From Candidatus Saccharicenans sp. (GTDB taxonomy: Bacteria; Acidobacteriota; Aminicenantia; Aminicenantales; Saccharicenantaceae): a stretch of 64,000 nt of DNA. Below the pieces are notes generated by a model. The model was not told the DNA's origin. It made no database searches and saw only the letters and a program-made list of their open reading frames with translations. The stretch is from positions 360,915-424,914 of the forward strand of contig JASEIU010000002.1 of the NCBI GenBank assembly GCA_030017715.1, read 5' to 3'. Below, one piece after another: positions 8,637 through 16,771 of this stretch. Position 1 is the first letter of the stretch; every line of letters begins with the position of its first letter. The translations under genes were made by a program, and so were the position numbers.

Positions 8637-8680
8637 GTCAGGTTTTGGTGCGGTCATGAAACCGGTGACGCTAACCTGAC
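8637..8680. repeat. Inverted repeat just upstream of the rplU promoter
   Basis: Perfect 8-base arms GTCAGGTT (8637-8644) and AACCTGAC (8673-8680) enclose 28 bases, which contain a shorter CGGT/ACCG pairing. The right arm ends six bases before the -35 box of rplU, so the element is probably outside the rplU transcript. It may be an operator or the end of another transcript. Confidence 0.5.
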
Positions 8681-8685
8681 CGAGG

Positions 8686-8714
8686 TTGACATAAATAGCC
8701 ATATATGTTAAATT
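8686..8714 (+). promoter_or_regulatory. Promoter of rplU-rpmA
   Basis: Consensus TTGACA (8686-8691), a 17 bp spacer and TAAATT (8709-8714), about 38 bases before the rplU start. Confidence 0.7.
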
Positions 8715-8752
8715 TAAGCTCCAATTTTTATCTTCCTGGAAGGTGAAATCCA

Positions 8753-9229
8753 ATGTTTGCGGTAATCAAGACAGGCGGAAAACAGTATCGAATTAAAGAG
8801 GGCGATATCCTCTCCATCGAGAAACTTGAGGCGGAAAAAGGACAGGTGGTTTATTTTAACCAGGTTCTGCTGCTGGAAGATGGCCAGCAGGTCCAGGTCG
8901 GCACTCCCCTTCTGGAGAAAGCCAGAGTGGCGGCTGAGGTCCTGGATGATTATAAAGGTGAAAAAGTAATTGTTTTCAAAAAGAAAAGACGCAAAGGTTA
9001 CCGTCGCAAAAAAGGACATCGTCAATTGCTGACCAGGGTCAGAATTTCCGGAATTTACCCCGAGGGACAGGCTGTTGAAGGCGAAAAACCGGCTGCCGAA
9101 CCGGCTCCCGGAAAGGCCAGGAAAAAAGAAACAACTGCTAAAGCCGAAAAACCGACCGGCGGCAAGACTGCTTCAACCGCCAGGAAGACAGCTAAAAAAG
9201 AAACAACCGGCAAATCCAAGGAGAAATGA
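8753..9229 (+). CDS. rplU: 50S ribosomal protein L21 with a basic C-terminal extension
   Basis: Residues 1-103 are a standard L21, beginning [18 protein letters not shown] and carrying the rRNA-binding [16 protein letters not shown] segment. The remaining about 55 residues are a low-complexity Ala/Lys/Thr/Pro/Glu tail resembling histone H1 tails; most L21 proteins stop near residue 103. GGAAGGTG precedes the ATG. The stop overlaps an ATG four bases before the rpmA start region, and rplU-rpmA-obg is a common gene order. Confidence 0.96.
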   Translation: MFAVIKTGGKQYRIKEGDILSIEKLEAEKGQVVYFNQVLLLEDGQQVQVGTPLLEKARVAAEVLDDYKGEKVIVFKKKRRKGYRRKKGHRQLLTRVRISGIYPEGQAVEGEKPAAEPAPGKARKKETTAKAEKPTGGKTASTARKTAKKETTGKSKEK

Positions 9230-9231
9230 CC

Positions 9232-9501
9232 ATGGCTCATAAAAGGTCAGGCGTAAACGGCAGAGATTCCAATCCCAAACGTCTGGGTGTAAAGAGATTC
9301 GGCGGCCAGCTGGTCAAAGCCGGCTCAATCCTGGTGCGCCAGCGGGGCACGCCTTTCCGGCCCGGCCTGAACGTTGGCCGGGGCAGCGATGACACTCTAT
9401 TTGCCCTGGTTACCGGCGTGGTCCGATTTGAAGATAAAGGAAGGATGGGCAAGTACGTCTCGGTTATCCCCGTGGAGGAGTCGACCGGGACAGCCTCTTG
9501 A
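9232..9501 (+). CDS. rpmA: 50S ribosomal protein L27
   Basis: The 89-residue protein contains [18 protein letters not shown] and [15 protein letters not shown], diagnostic of L27, whose N-terminal arm reaches the peptidyl-transferase centre. The arm is [13 protein letters not shown], about four residues shorter than the usual MAHKKGGGSTRNGRDS. ATG 9232 is chosen over ATG 9226 because the GGAG at 9220-9223 lies eight bases away from it but only two from 9226. Confidence 0.96.
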   Translation: MAHKRSGVNGRDSNPKRLGVKRFGGQLVKAGSILVRQRGTPFRPGLNVGRGSDDTLFALVTGVVRFEDKGRMGKYVSVIPVEESTGTAS

Positions 9502-9605
9502 GATGGGACGAGTTCCCGATAGGACCTTTTTTTCGACGGAAGTTTACCACAGTTTTGCTGTCCCCCCGGTTGACTTGACCGATTCCCGGTCAGACAGGTG
9601 ATAAA

Positions 9606-10664
9606 TTGTTCGTTGACCAGGTCCGTGTGATTCTGATTGCCGGAAAGGGCGGGGACGGCTGCGTCAGCTTTCGGCGGGAATACCGGGTTCCGAAGGGCGG
9701 CCCGGACGGCGGCCGCGGGGGAGACGGCGGAAGCGTTTACCTGGTGAGCGACTCCAACCTCAATAGCCTTTCCTATTTCAGGTATCATCCGATTAACAGG
9801 GCCAGAAAGGGGGCCCCGGGCCAGGGTTCTAATAAACAAGGCAAGAGAGGGCGGGACCTGTATCTAAAAGTTCCGGTGGGGACAATGGTTCGGGATGCCG
9901 CCAGCGGAAAGGTACTCCACGACTTCTTAAAGCCGGGAGAGATATTTCTGGCGGCCAGGGGCGGCCGGGGCGGTCGGGGGAACGCTTCCTTCGCCACCTC
10001 CACCCATCAGGTGCCCAGGGAATTCGAAAAAGGAAAGCCGGGAGAAGAGAAAGAACTGATCCTGGAGTTGAAATTGATAGCCGACGTGGGGCTGGTGGGC
10101 TTTCCCAACACCGGCAAATCCACCCTGATTTCCAGGATTTCCGCGGCCCGGCCGGAGATAGCCGATTATCCCTTTACCACTCTGACCCCCAAGCTGGGAG
10201 TGGTGGATGTGGACCAGGAGAGGAGTTTCGTGGTAGCCGACATACCGGGTTTGATTGAGGGAGCTCATCAGGGGCATGGACTTGGCATCCAGTTTTTAAG
10301 GCATGTCGAAAGAACCAGAATACTGGTGCATCTGGTCGATGTTTCCCCGTTAAGCGGTCGCGACCCGGTTAAAGATTACCGCATCATTCAGGCTGAGCTT
10401 GAGGCCTTCAACCCGGAATTGGCTCAGAGAAAACAGGTGATTGTGGCCAATAAGATCGACCTGCTGGCTGAAGACAGGAAAAGGCTCCAGGCAGTCAGAC
10501 GGCTGGCGGCCAGGGAGAAGAAACCGTTTCTGGCTATTTCCGCCCTGACAGGCGAAGGTTTAAGAGAACTGGTCGGTTTGCTGGCCGCCCTTCTGGCGGA
10601 AACGAAGTCTGAGCCCTGCCCGGAGAAAATAACTGAGGAAGAAGTAAAGAGGCCCAGGCGATGA
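9606..10664 (+). CDS. obg: GTPase Obg, ribosome assembly and stress
   Basis: The 352-residue protein has the glycine-rich Obg fold (1-158) followed by a GTPase domain with GFPNTGKST (G1), [16 protein letters not shown] (G3), NKID (G4) and SAL (G5). Obg acts in 50S maturation and growth control. The start is TTG 9606, five bases after an AGGTGA; no better in-frame start exists. The C-terminus ends in a short charged tail instead of an OCT or TGS domain. It overlaps nadD by four bases (ATGA). Confidence 0.95.
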   Translation: MFVDQVRVILIAGKGGDGCVSFRREYRVPKGGPDGGRGGDGGSVYLVSDSNLNSLSYFRYHPINRARKGAPGQGSNKQGKRGRDLYLKVPVGTMVRDAASGKVLHDFLKPGEIFLAARGGRGGRGNASFATSTHQVPREFEKGKPGEEKELILELKLIADVGLVGFPNTGKSTLISRISAARPEIADYPFTTLTPKLGVVDVDQERSFVVADIPGLIEGAHQGHGLGIQFLRHVERTRILVHLVDVSPLSGRDPVKDYRIIQAELEAFNPELAQRKQVIVANKIDLLAEDRKRLQAVRRLAAREKKPFLAISALTGEGLRELVGLLAALLAETKSEPCPEKITEEEVKRPRR

Positions 10665-11311
10665 GTTTGACCGGTCTGTTCGGCGGAACTTTTAATCCCG
10701 TCCACCTCGGGCACCTGAAAGTTGCGGAAGAGGTCATCAGGCGGTTTCCTCTGGACCGGATTCTGTTCATCCCGTCTTATATCCCTCCGCACAAAAGCCC
10801 GGGAGAGGTGGTCCCGGTCAGGCATCGTCTGAAAATGTTAGCAATCGCCTGCCAGGCTCACCCGTCTTTTGAGGTTTCAGAGGTTGAGGCCCGTCGCCCC
10901 GGGCCCTCGTACTCCATAGTTACTCTGAGAAGATTAAAGCGCGCCAGGCCTGAAGACCGGTTTTTTTTCATCGTCGGGTCGGACGCTTTCCTGGAGATTG
11001 AAACCTGGAAAGATTATGAGCGGCTCCTGACAGAATGTTCATTTATTGTTGTCAGCCGACCCGGATTCGGGATAAAATTGGTGGAGAAAGTGATAGCCAG
11101 AATCAATCTGACCGCCTTACCGATCCCGGGCCGCCGAACTGCCATCAAATCCGAGAACCTGAAGCCGGGCAGCCTCTTTCTGCTGGAGGTCAGGACGCCG
11201 GATATCTCGTCCACCGAGGTCAGGAGGCGGATTAAGGCCGGGTTGCCCGTTACCGGCCTGGTACCGCCGGGAGTGGAGCAATACATGGCAAAACATAAAC
11301 TTTATAGCTGA
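10661..11311 (+). CDS. nadD: Nicotinate-nucleotide adenylyltransferase
   Basis: NadD adenylates nicotinate mononucleotide to deamido-NAD in NAD synthesis. The nucleotidyltransferase motif is [13 protein letters not shown] (residues 8-20); further family marks are [23 protein letters not shown] and the C-terminal [10 protein letters not shown]. The length (216) is normal. It lies between obg and rsfS, a widespread order. The deamido-NAD it makes is the substrate of the NAD synthase at 14693-15505. Confidence 0.95.
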   Translation: MSLTGLFGGTFNPVHLGHLKVAEEVIRRFPLDRILFIPSYIPPHKSPGEVVPVRHRLKMLAIACQAHPSFEVSEVEARRPGPSYSIVTLRRLKRARPEDRFFFIVGSDAFLEIETWKDYERLLTECSFIVVSRPGFGIKLVEKVIARINLTALPIPGRRTAIKSENLKPGSLFLLEVRTPDISSTEVRRRIKAGLPVTGLVPPGVEQYMAKHKLYS

Positions 11312-11318
11312 GGAGAAA

Positions 11319-11696
11319 ATGGCCGACAAGCAAGAGAAACCGAAAAAATTCAGCAAAAGAAGTCTGCCCGCTGAAGTTCGAAAATCGATCAAGGCCGCGC
11401 TGGCCAAAAAAGCCGAAGAGCTGTGTGTGCTGGACCTCCGCGAGCTCACCAGCTTCACCGATTTTTTTGTCATCATGCACGGCAATTCATCCCGCCAGAA
11501 CGTGGCCATTTATGAGAGCATTGAGGAAGAGCTGGCCGGGGATAAAATTAAACCCTTCGGCATAGAAGGCCTGGAAACGGCCGAATGGATACTCCTGGAT
11601 TATGGCAGCTTTGTGGTTCATATTTTCTCCCGGAGAGCCCGGGATTTTTACGGGCTGGAGAAACTCTGGGCCGATGCCCCACGGCTGGATTACTGA
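11319..11696 (+). CDS. rsfS: Ribosomal silencing factor RsfS
   Basis: RsfS binds L14 and blocks subunit joining when nutrients are short. The 125-residue protein has the family core: DLRELTSFTDFFVIMHGNSSRQN, then EGLETAEWILLDYGSFVVHIF (each shown in part) and an FYGLEKLW end. GAGGAG sits before the ATG. It follows nadD by seven bases. Confidence 0.95.
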   Translation: MADKQEKPKKFSKRSLPAEVRKSIKAALAKKAEELCVLDLRELTSFTDFFVIMHGNSSRQNVAIYESIEEELAGDKIKPFGIEGLETAEWILLDYGSFVVHIFSRRARDFYGLEKLWADAPRLDY

Positions 11697-11721
11697 ATCT
11701 GAAAAATTCCAAAAAAATCTC

Positions 11722-11750
11722 TTGACTTTTTTGCCGTAATCCATTTAATT
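11722..11750 (+). promoter_or_regulatory. Promoter of rlmH with a very short leader
   Basis: TTGACT (11722-11727), a 17 bp spacer and TTAATT (11745-11750). The predicted start near 11757 leaves about eight bases before ATG 11765, too few for a Shine-Dalgarno sequence, and none is present. Confidence 0.55.
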
Positions 11751-11764
11751 AAATCCCGTTTCTG

Positions 11765-12232
11765 ATGGAACTGGTTTTTTTATGGCCTGGAAAAACTAAG
11801 AATCGACACCTGCGGGCGTTACAGGAGGAATTTCTGTCCAGACTGCAGTTTTTCTGCCGGGCCCGGATAGTGGAAACGGCCGAGGCCAGGGGGGTCAGAG
11901 AAAACCAGCCCGGCCGGGTTCTGGAGGCGGAAGCCAGGGGGCTTGAAAAACATCTCCAGGATGGCTATATTATCTGCCTTTCAGATAAAGGAAAAATGAT
12001 GACTTCGGAAGAACTGGCTGGATTGCTGGAGAAGCAGGCCATGTTTTCTGCCAGGAAAATCGTATTCCTGGTCGGAGGCTTTCTGGGACTGTCTCCCGAC
12101 CTCCTTAAGAGAGCCGACCTGCAGTTATCGTTATCCAGGCTGACTTTTTCGCACGAACTGGCCAGAGTGGTTCTGCTGGAGCAGGTCTACCGGGCCATGA
12201 ACCTGATTAAGGGATATTCTTATCCAAAATGA
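11765..12232 (+). CDS. rlmH: 23S rRNA pseudouridine-1915 N3-methyltransferase
   Basis: RlmH is a SPOUT methyltransferase acting on helix 69 of 23S rRNA in assembled ribosomes. The 155-residue protein has the family landmarks CLSDKGKMMTSEELA, IVFLVGGFLGLS, LSLSRLTFSHELARVVLLEQ and the end YRAMNLIKGYSYPK, in which the usual terminal HK is replaced by PK. The next gene follows after 11 bases. Confidence 0.93.
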   Translation: MELVFLWPGKTKNRHLRALQEEFLSRLQFFCRARIVETAEARGVRENQPGRVLEAEARGLEKHLQDGYIICLSDKGKMMTSEELAGLLEKQAMFSARKIVFLVGGFLGLSPDLLKRADLQLSLSRLTFSHELARVVLLEQVYRAMNLIKGYSYPK

Positions 12233-12243
12233 GAGGGGGTTAA

Positions 12244-12621
12244 ATGCCGGCTAAAGCCAAACTGAGCAAGAAAGAGAAAGAAGAACTCAAAAAATTACTG
12301 CTGGAAAAAAAGAACAGCATCGTCAAAAAGCTGAGCCAGTATTACAATGACAGCAAGGAAATCGAAACTGACGAAGCTCTGGACCTGGTGGACAAAGCCG
12401 AAACTTCTTATACCAAGGAGTTCTTGCTGGGGCTGACCGACAGCGAACGGGAACAGCTGTCTCTGATTGACCAGGCGCTGGAGAGACTTCAGAAAAGTGA
12501 ATTCGGTTTGTGCCTGGTCTGCCATAAAGAAATCAGCAAAAAGAGATTGAAAATCATTCCCTGGGCTCCGTATTGCATTGAGTGTCAGGAAAAGAAAGAG
12601 GGCGAGTCAAAGGAGCGGTGA
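12244..12621 (+). CDS. TraR/DksA-family zinc-finger protein
   Basis: The 125-residue protein has a charged helical N-terminal half (coiled-coil-like, residues 5-85) and a C4 zinc finger, CLVCHKEI...CIECQ (about 93-116), as in DksA/TraR/YteA proteins, which bind the RNA polymerase secondary channel or act as stress regulators. The coiled-coil tip residues of true DksA (DxxDxA) are not clearly conserved; EALDLVDKAE is the nearest match. GAGAGGGGGT precedes the ATG. It overlaps comF (GTGA). Confidence 0.85.
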   Translation: MPAKAKLSKKEKEELKKLLLEKKNSIVKKLSQYYNDSKEIETDEALDLVDKAETSYTKEFLLGLTDSEREQLSLIDQALERLQKSEFGLCLVCHKEISKKRLKIIPWAPYCIECQEKKEGESKER

Positions 12622-13358
12622 AACTGCGCTTCCGTCTGAGCCGGGCGTTTCACCCGGTGACCGTTACTGTCTTCCCTTCCTTCTGCCGGCTGTGCGGCCG
12701 GGCTCTGGATGATCCGGACGAAAAAATAATCTGCGCCCGCTGCCTGGAGACGGTAGAAATCCATCGCGGCCCCGTCTGTCCGGTCTGCGGCCGTTTTTAT
12801 CAGCAGGCGGCGGCTTCGGGTCAGCCCTGCGGCCAGTGCCTGGAACGGGCCCCTGAATTTTCCCGGCACCGCTCGCTCGGTCCCTATTCGGGTCGGCTGA
12901 AAGAGGTTATCCTGCTTTTCAAGTATAGAAGCTATGAAATTCTCAGCCGGCCGCTGTCGGCCATGGCCTTCCGGCATTTTGCCGGCGGCGACCTGTTTGA
13001 AGGCCTGGATTACATAGTGCCGGTTCCGCTTCACCGGAAAAGGGAAAAGCAACGCGGTTTCAACCAGGCTGAACTGCTGGGACGAGGGCTGTCCGACCTG
13101 AGCGGCCTGCCTTTGCTCTCGGGAGTTCTGGTTAAAATCAGAAATACCCCGCCCCAGGTTTCACTGGAGGCGGCCGAAAGGGAAACGAACCTCCGGAAGG
13201 CCTTCATGGTAAAAAAGGCCGGGAAGATCGCCGGCCGGAGGGTCTTGCTGGTTGATGACGTTTTCACCACCGGCTCGACCCTGAGAGAATGCGCCGCCAG
13301 GCTCCGAGCGGCGGGAGCCATAGAAATCCGGGCACTGACCCTGGCCAGGGCAGCTTAA
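12618..13358 (+). CDS. comF: ComF family phosphoribosyltransferase-like protein
   Basis: An N-terminal double zinc-finger-like region (CRLCGRAL...CARCLE, CPVCGRF...CGQCLE) precedes a type I phosphoribosyltransferase fold with YIVPVPLHRKREKQRGFNQA and the PRPP loop VLLVDDVFTTGST. ComF proteins function in DNA uptake and fork repair. GTG 12618 overlaps the previous stop (GTGA) and follows AAGGAG. An in-frame GTG at 12582 is possible but would overlap the zinc-finger gene by 40 bases. Confidence 0.9.
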   Translation: MKLRFRLSRAFHPVTVTVFPSFCRLCGRALDDPDEKIICARCLETVEIHRGPVCPVCGRFYQQAAASGQPCGQCLERAPEFSRHRSLGPYSGRLKEVILLFKYRSYEILSRPLSAMAFRHFAGGDLFEGLDYIVPVPLHRKREKQRGFNQAELLGRGLSDLSGLPLLSGVLVKIRNTPPQVSLEAAERETNLRKAFMVKKAGKIAGRRVLLVDDVFTTGSTLRECAARLRAAGAIEIRALTLARAA

Positions 13359-13361
13359 AAT

Positions 13362-13388
13362 AAAAAGCCCCCGTCAGGAGACGGGGGC
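13362..13388 (-). terminator. Intrinsic terminator of the small heat-shock gene
   Basis: GCCCCCGTC (13367-13375) and GACGGGGGC (13380-13388) form a 9 bp stem with an AGGA loop. Read on the minus strand it is followed by CTTTTTATTTT, so it terminates the minus-strand gene; it may also slow comF readthrough. Confidence 0.88.
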
Positions 13389-13403
13389 GGGACTGGCGAC
13401 CTG

Positions 13404-13889
13404 TTATTTAGTGTTTTTTTCGCCGGATTTTTCGGCTGTCTGAGGCTTTACTATTTTGACCTTGCGGGGTTTGACTTCGGCTTTCTTGGGCATATGGACC
13501 TTGAGCAGTCCGTTTTCATACTCGGCGCTGATCTTCTCCTGGTCAACGTAGTTCGGCAGGCTGAAGGACCGGTAGAAGGAGCCGTAGGCCCGCTCGATTC
13601 GGTGGTAATTCTCTTCCCTGGTCTCCTTTTCGAATTTTCTTTCACCCCGCAGGCTCAGGGTGTTATCCTCAACCTTGATCTCAACGTCTTTTTCCTCGAC
13701 GCCCGGAAGCTCGGCCGTCAGAACCAGCTCGTTCTCGGTTTCGTAGATATCGACAGCCGGAGACCAGGTGCTCTGGATGATGTCCGAGTCTTCGAACTTG
13801 GGGGAAGAAACCAGGTCCTCAAACAGCCGATTCATCCTGTCGCGCAAAACCATGATGTCCCTGAAAGGATCCCATTTAGTGATGGCCAC
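13404..13889 (-). CDS. Small heat-shock protein (Hsp20/alpha-crystallin family)
   Basis: The protein (161 residues) begins with the typical MAITKWDPFRDIMVLRDRMN and has the alpha-crystallin domain (about 45-140) with VDIYETENELVLTAELPGV and SFYRSFSLPNYVD, then a Lys-rich tail. These ATP-independent chaperones hold unfolded proteins. The start is GTG 13889: a perfect AGGAGGTGAT lies before it, and a TTG at 13907 would place that site inside the gene. No CIRCE operator is visible upstream. Confidence 0.94.
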   Translation of the reverse strand: MAITKWDPFRDIMVLRDRMNRLFEDLVSSPKFEDSDIIQSTWSPAVDIYETENELVLTAELPGVEEKDVEIKVEDNTLSLRGERKFEKETREENYHRIERAYGSFYRSFSLPNYVDQEKISAEYENGLLKVHMPKKAEVKPRKVKIVKPQTAEKSGEKNTK

Positions 13890-13925
13890 GATATCACCTC
13901 CTATCAAAATATTTAGTGCATTATT

Positions 13926-13954
13926 AATATATATGTTGAGTATGTTTTTGTCAA
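13926..13954 (-). promoter_or_regulatory. Promoter of the small heat-shock gene
   Basis: On the minus strand TTGACA (13954-13949), a 17 bp spacer and TATATT (13931-13926). It is of sigma70 type; the about 30-base leader carries AGGAGGTGAT. Confidence 0.75.
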
Positions 13955-13971
13955 GTCTTTTTTAAAAAAAT

Positions 13972-14649
13972 TTATTTTCCCCTTATCAGGATGGTGGATT
14001 CACCCCTGAATCTGTCTTCTGTCACGGCTTCGCCCAGGGTTTCCAGAGTCCCCCGGACAAACTCTTCGTGGAGCTTGGTCAATTCTCTGGCCAGTACGGC
14101 TTCTCTTGGTCCCAGAACATCCTTCGCGACCTCAAGGAATTGTTTCAGCTTGCGCATCGGTAGAAAAAAGACCAGGGTCCCTTCCACCTCTCGTAACTTT
14201 GCCAGAAAATTCTTAAGGCTCCCTCTTTTGGGTGGGGGGAAACCGGCAAAAACGACCCGATGGGTGGGTAGGCCAGAGGCCGATAGGGCGGCGGTCAGGG
14301 CGCTCGGGCCAGGTATTGGGATTACGTTTATGTTTCTTCTGATGGCTTCTCTTATCAACGGGAATCCGGGGTCGGAAACCCCGGGTGTGCCGGCGTCGGA
14401 CACCAGGGCCACATCCCGTCCTGCTTCCAACCAGGACAGGATTTCAGGAAGCCTCTGATTTTCCCGGGGATGGAAATATGAGATTAGACGTTTCTTGAGG
14501 CCGTAGGCATTGAGGAGTTTTAACGTCTGTCGGGTATCTTCGCAGGCAATGATTTCGACTTCCTTCAGAATTCTCAGGGCCCGAAGGGTAATGTCTTCCA
14601 GATTGCCAATGGGAGTGCCGACCACATAAAGAGAGCCTTTCTGCTTCAT
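13972..14649 (-). CDS. rsmI: 16S rRNA (cytidine-1402-2'-O)-methyltransferase
   Basis: RsmI methylates C1402 in the decoding centre. The family signature is complete: LYVVGTPIGNLEDITLRA, CEDTRQT, VALVSDAGTPGVSDPG and VIPIPGPSALTAALSASG. The 225-residue length is slightly short because the small C-terminal domain found in some members is missing. It lies between the heat-shock gene and nadE. Confidence 0.95.
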   Translation of the reverse strand: MKQKGSLYVVGTPIGNLEDITLRALRILKEVEIIACEDTRQTLKLLNAYGLKKRLISYFHPRENQRLPEILSWLEAGRDVALVSDAGTPGVSDPGFPLIREAIRRNINVIPIPGPSALTAALSASGLPTHRVVFAGFPPPKRGSLKNFLAKLREVEGTLVFFLPMRKLKQFLEVAKDVLGPREAVLARELTKLHEEFVRGTLETLGEAVTEDRFRGESTILIRGK

Positions 14650-14692
14650 TTTTTATGTCCGCTTTCAGCTGGCTCGCGGGCCGGCCGCCTGT

Positions 14693-15505
14693 CTATTTAT
14701 CCCAATCATATGGATAAAGAAAATCGTGACCGACCGTCCGGGCGGAGATCTTGGCGACAGGCGGCATTTTTCTCTTGAACTCGGACTTCTTGATCATCTC
14801 CACGATCCGCCAGACCTTTTTCCGCTCAAATCCGGCCTTAATTATCTCTTCGGGCTTCCGGCGGCGGTCGACCAGGAGATAAAGTATCCGGTCCAGCTCC
14901 TCGTAGGTCAGGCCAATTTCTCCCTCGTCGGTCTGTCCCGGCCACAATCCGGCGGTCGGCTTCTTGGCCAGTATTTCTTCCGGGATTTTGAGCTGACGGC
15001 CGAGCTCCCGGACCTGGGTCTTGTAAAGGTCGCCCATGGGATTAATGCCGCAGGCCATATCGCCGTGTATCGTTCCGTAGCCTATGAGCAATTCGGTTTT
15101 GTTGCTGGTTCCCAGGATCAGGGCCTTCTCCCGGGCTGAAAAATCGTAGAGAATGGACATCCTTTCCCTGGCCATCTTGTTTCCCTTGAGGACCGGGTTA
15201 TCGGTTGGATAAGCGGCAAAATAGGTGTCAATCTGGGGAGAGATATCTATTTCTCTGGATTTAACCTTCAGCAGGCCCGCCACCATTCGGGCCTGGCTCA
15301 CCCCTTCTTTATCCAGGTCGCCGTAAGGCATGATGAGCGTCAGCACTTTTTCAGGCTTAAGGGCCATGACCGCCAGGTAGGCGCAGACTGTCGAGTCCAG
15401 ACCACCGGAGAGTCCGAGGATGACCTGGTGGAAGCCGGCCTTTCTGGTTTCTTCCCTTATAAAACCGGTTAAGGCTTTAATGGCCAGAGAAACGTTAATC
15501 TTCAT
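14693..15505 (-). CDS. nadE: NAD synthase, synthetase domain only
   Basis: NadE adenylates deamido-NAD and replaces the carboxyl by an amide. The ATP pyrophosphatase loop LSGGLDSTV is at residues 32-40; GTSNKTELLIGYGTIHGD and LPYDWDK-like C-terminal YPYDWDK fit the family. No glutaminase domain is attached, so by itself it would use ammonia. Its start overlaps by 11 bases the end of a nitrilase-fold gene, a strong hint that the two form a glutamine-dependent pair. Confidence 0.93.
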   Translation of the reverse strand: MKINVSLAIKALTGFIREETRKAGFHQVILGLSGGLDSTVCAYLAVMALKPEKVLTLIMPYGDLDKEGVSQARMVAGLLKVKSREIDISPQIDTYFAAYPTDNPVLKGNKMARERMSILYDFSAREKALILGTSNKTELLIGYGTIHGDMACGINPMGDLYKTQVRELGRQLKIPEEILAKKPTAGLWPGQTDEGEIGLTYEELDRILYLLVDRRRKPEEIIKAGFERKKVWRIVEMIKKSEFKRKMPPVAKISARTVGHDFLYPYDWDK

Positions 15506-16358
15506 GGCTATCTCTTATTATTTTCTCCAGAGACTGCCAGATAACTTCAGGCCGCTCGTCGCGCCTGAAAGGCCAGCTTTTTCTGGCCCGGGTGATTTCT
15601 GCCAGTTCAACTTCCAGCACCGCGAAATCTTCTTCCAGGTAGGGCAGCCGGGCTATCAGTTTACCGAAGGGATTATAGATGAAGGAGCCGCCGGCAAAGA
15701 CTGCTCCGTCTTCGTAGCCCACCCGGTTGTTGTAGACAACCACGGCGCTGGAGAAAAAGGATACCGACTCGCCCATCAATTCCCACATCCGGCTGGTCTC
15801 GAATCCCTGGGCCTGAGGGTCATCTATTCCCCGTCCCGGGGCGGCTGAGATGGTAATTATCATTCCGGCTCCGCCGGCAAAATGACAGTAGCTCGAGCCA
15901 TAATGCAGAAAATCCCGGCAGACCAGTAATCCGGTCTTGACCCGCCCGGTGTTAAAGGGCCTGAACTGTCGGCCGGCGGCAAAGAACCGGCCCTCCTCAA
16001 ACATGCCGGAAGTCGGCAGGAACACTTTCCGGTGGATATGGAGAATACGCCCGCGGGAGAGATAGGCGGCCGAGTTGTAAACCAGGCCCGGGTCGTCAGT
16101 CGCCTCTTCCACGAAACCGAAAACCAGGTCTATCCTCCGGGAAGCCTCGAGTAGTTTCTTGAAGACCGACGATTTCCTCGGGTTGATGGCGATTTCGACC
16201 GCCAGGTCTTTAAGGTTATAGCCGGTCAGGCTGAGCTCGGGGAACACGATCAGGTCTGCCTTTCTGGACACGGCTTTCCTGATATAGTCCAGATGAAGCT
16301 TGAGGTTTCGTTCCGCGTTGCCGAGAATTGGTGAAATCTGGGCCAGAGCAATTTTCAT
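15495..16358 (-). CDS. Nitrilase/CN-hydrolase family protein, probable glutaminase partner of NadE
   Basis: The 287-residue protein has the carbon-nitrogen hydrolase triad: Glu41 in IVFPELSLTGY, Lys111 in HRKVFLPTSG and Cys147 in GLLVCRDFLHYGSS. In glutamine-dependent NAD synthetases this domain is fused N-terminally to the synthetase; here the two are separate, overlapping genes. Glutaminase activity is therefore inferred. ATG 16358 starts the conserved domain. An open frame extends to 16664, but that part is the interspersed repeat and has no protein similarity. Confidence 0.88.
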   Translation of the reverse strand: MKIALAQISPILGNAERNLKLHLDYIRKAVSRKADLIVFPELSLTGYNLKDLAVEIAINPRKSSVFKKLLEASRRIDLVFGFVEEATDDPGLVYNSAAYLSRGRILHIHRKVFLPTSGMFEEGRFFAAGRQFRPFNTGRVKTGLLVCRDFLHYGSSYCHFAGGAGMIITISAAPGRGIDDPQAQGFETSRMWELMGESVSFFSSAVVVYNNRVGYEDGAVFAGGSFIYNPFGKLIARLPYLEEDFAVLEVELAEITRARKSWPFRRDERPEVIWQSLEKIIRDSHED

Positions 16359-16364
16359 AAGTTG

Positions 16365-16395
16365 AAAATAGCACAAATCAGGATGTTCTGTCCAA
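16365..16395 (-). promoter_or_regulatory. Leaderless promoter of the nitrilase-nadE pair
   Basis: On the minus strand TTGGACA (16395-16389), 18-19 bp, then TATTTT (16370-16365). Six bases separate the -10 box from ATG 16358, so the transcript should start at or beside the start codon. The -35 is weak. Confidence 0.5.
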
Positions 16396-16402
16396 TCCGG
16401 GG

Positions 16403-16656
16403 GAGAGGGTCCTGTCGCGGCGCGCCCCCTCCCGTCCTCGCTCCACCCATCCCCCCGTGGGGAACCCCTTCCGCTGCGGGCGGTTCGGAGACACGCCGCG
16501 CCACCCTCTGAAAAAGCCTGGCTTGCCGATTCCTGATTGGCCCGGGTTAGAAAAAACGTCATGCGGGGCTGTGTGGCGCTCGGGACATCGCATTCTCGCC
16601 GGTTCAATGGTGGCTGAAATTGTAAAGGGGGGCCTGTCGCGGCGTGCCACCCTCCG
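16403..16656 (-). repeat. Interspersed GC-rich repeat, copy B (long form)
   Basis: Reverse-complement orientation relative to copy A. The conserved module (16411-16508) runs from CCTGTCGCGGCGCGCC to ACACGCCGCGCCACCCTC. A variable segment of about 120 bases follows, then a second CCTGTCGCGGCGTGCCACCC near 16633-16652. It nearly matches copy C over its whole length and fills the gap between two divergent genes. Confidence 0.88.
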
Positions 16657-16771
16657 TCTATCACAACGGCAAATTATTGCCACAGGGGCGCTTACACAAA
16701 AAAAGGACAGGGGTTGAAAAATCGGTGGTGATTATATAAATTAGTAAAAGAATTCTATAAAGGGCCTGATT

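Noticed and set aside
13889-13970. CIRCE operator upstream of the small heat-shock gene
   Set aside because: No TTAGCACTC/GAGTGCTAA inverted repeat; only a standard promoter is seen.
16359-16664. N-terminal extension of the nitrilase protein
   Set aside because: The added residues are translated repeat DNA (same as copies C and E), and the conserved domain begins at ATG 16358 right after a -10 box.
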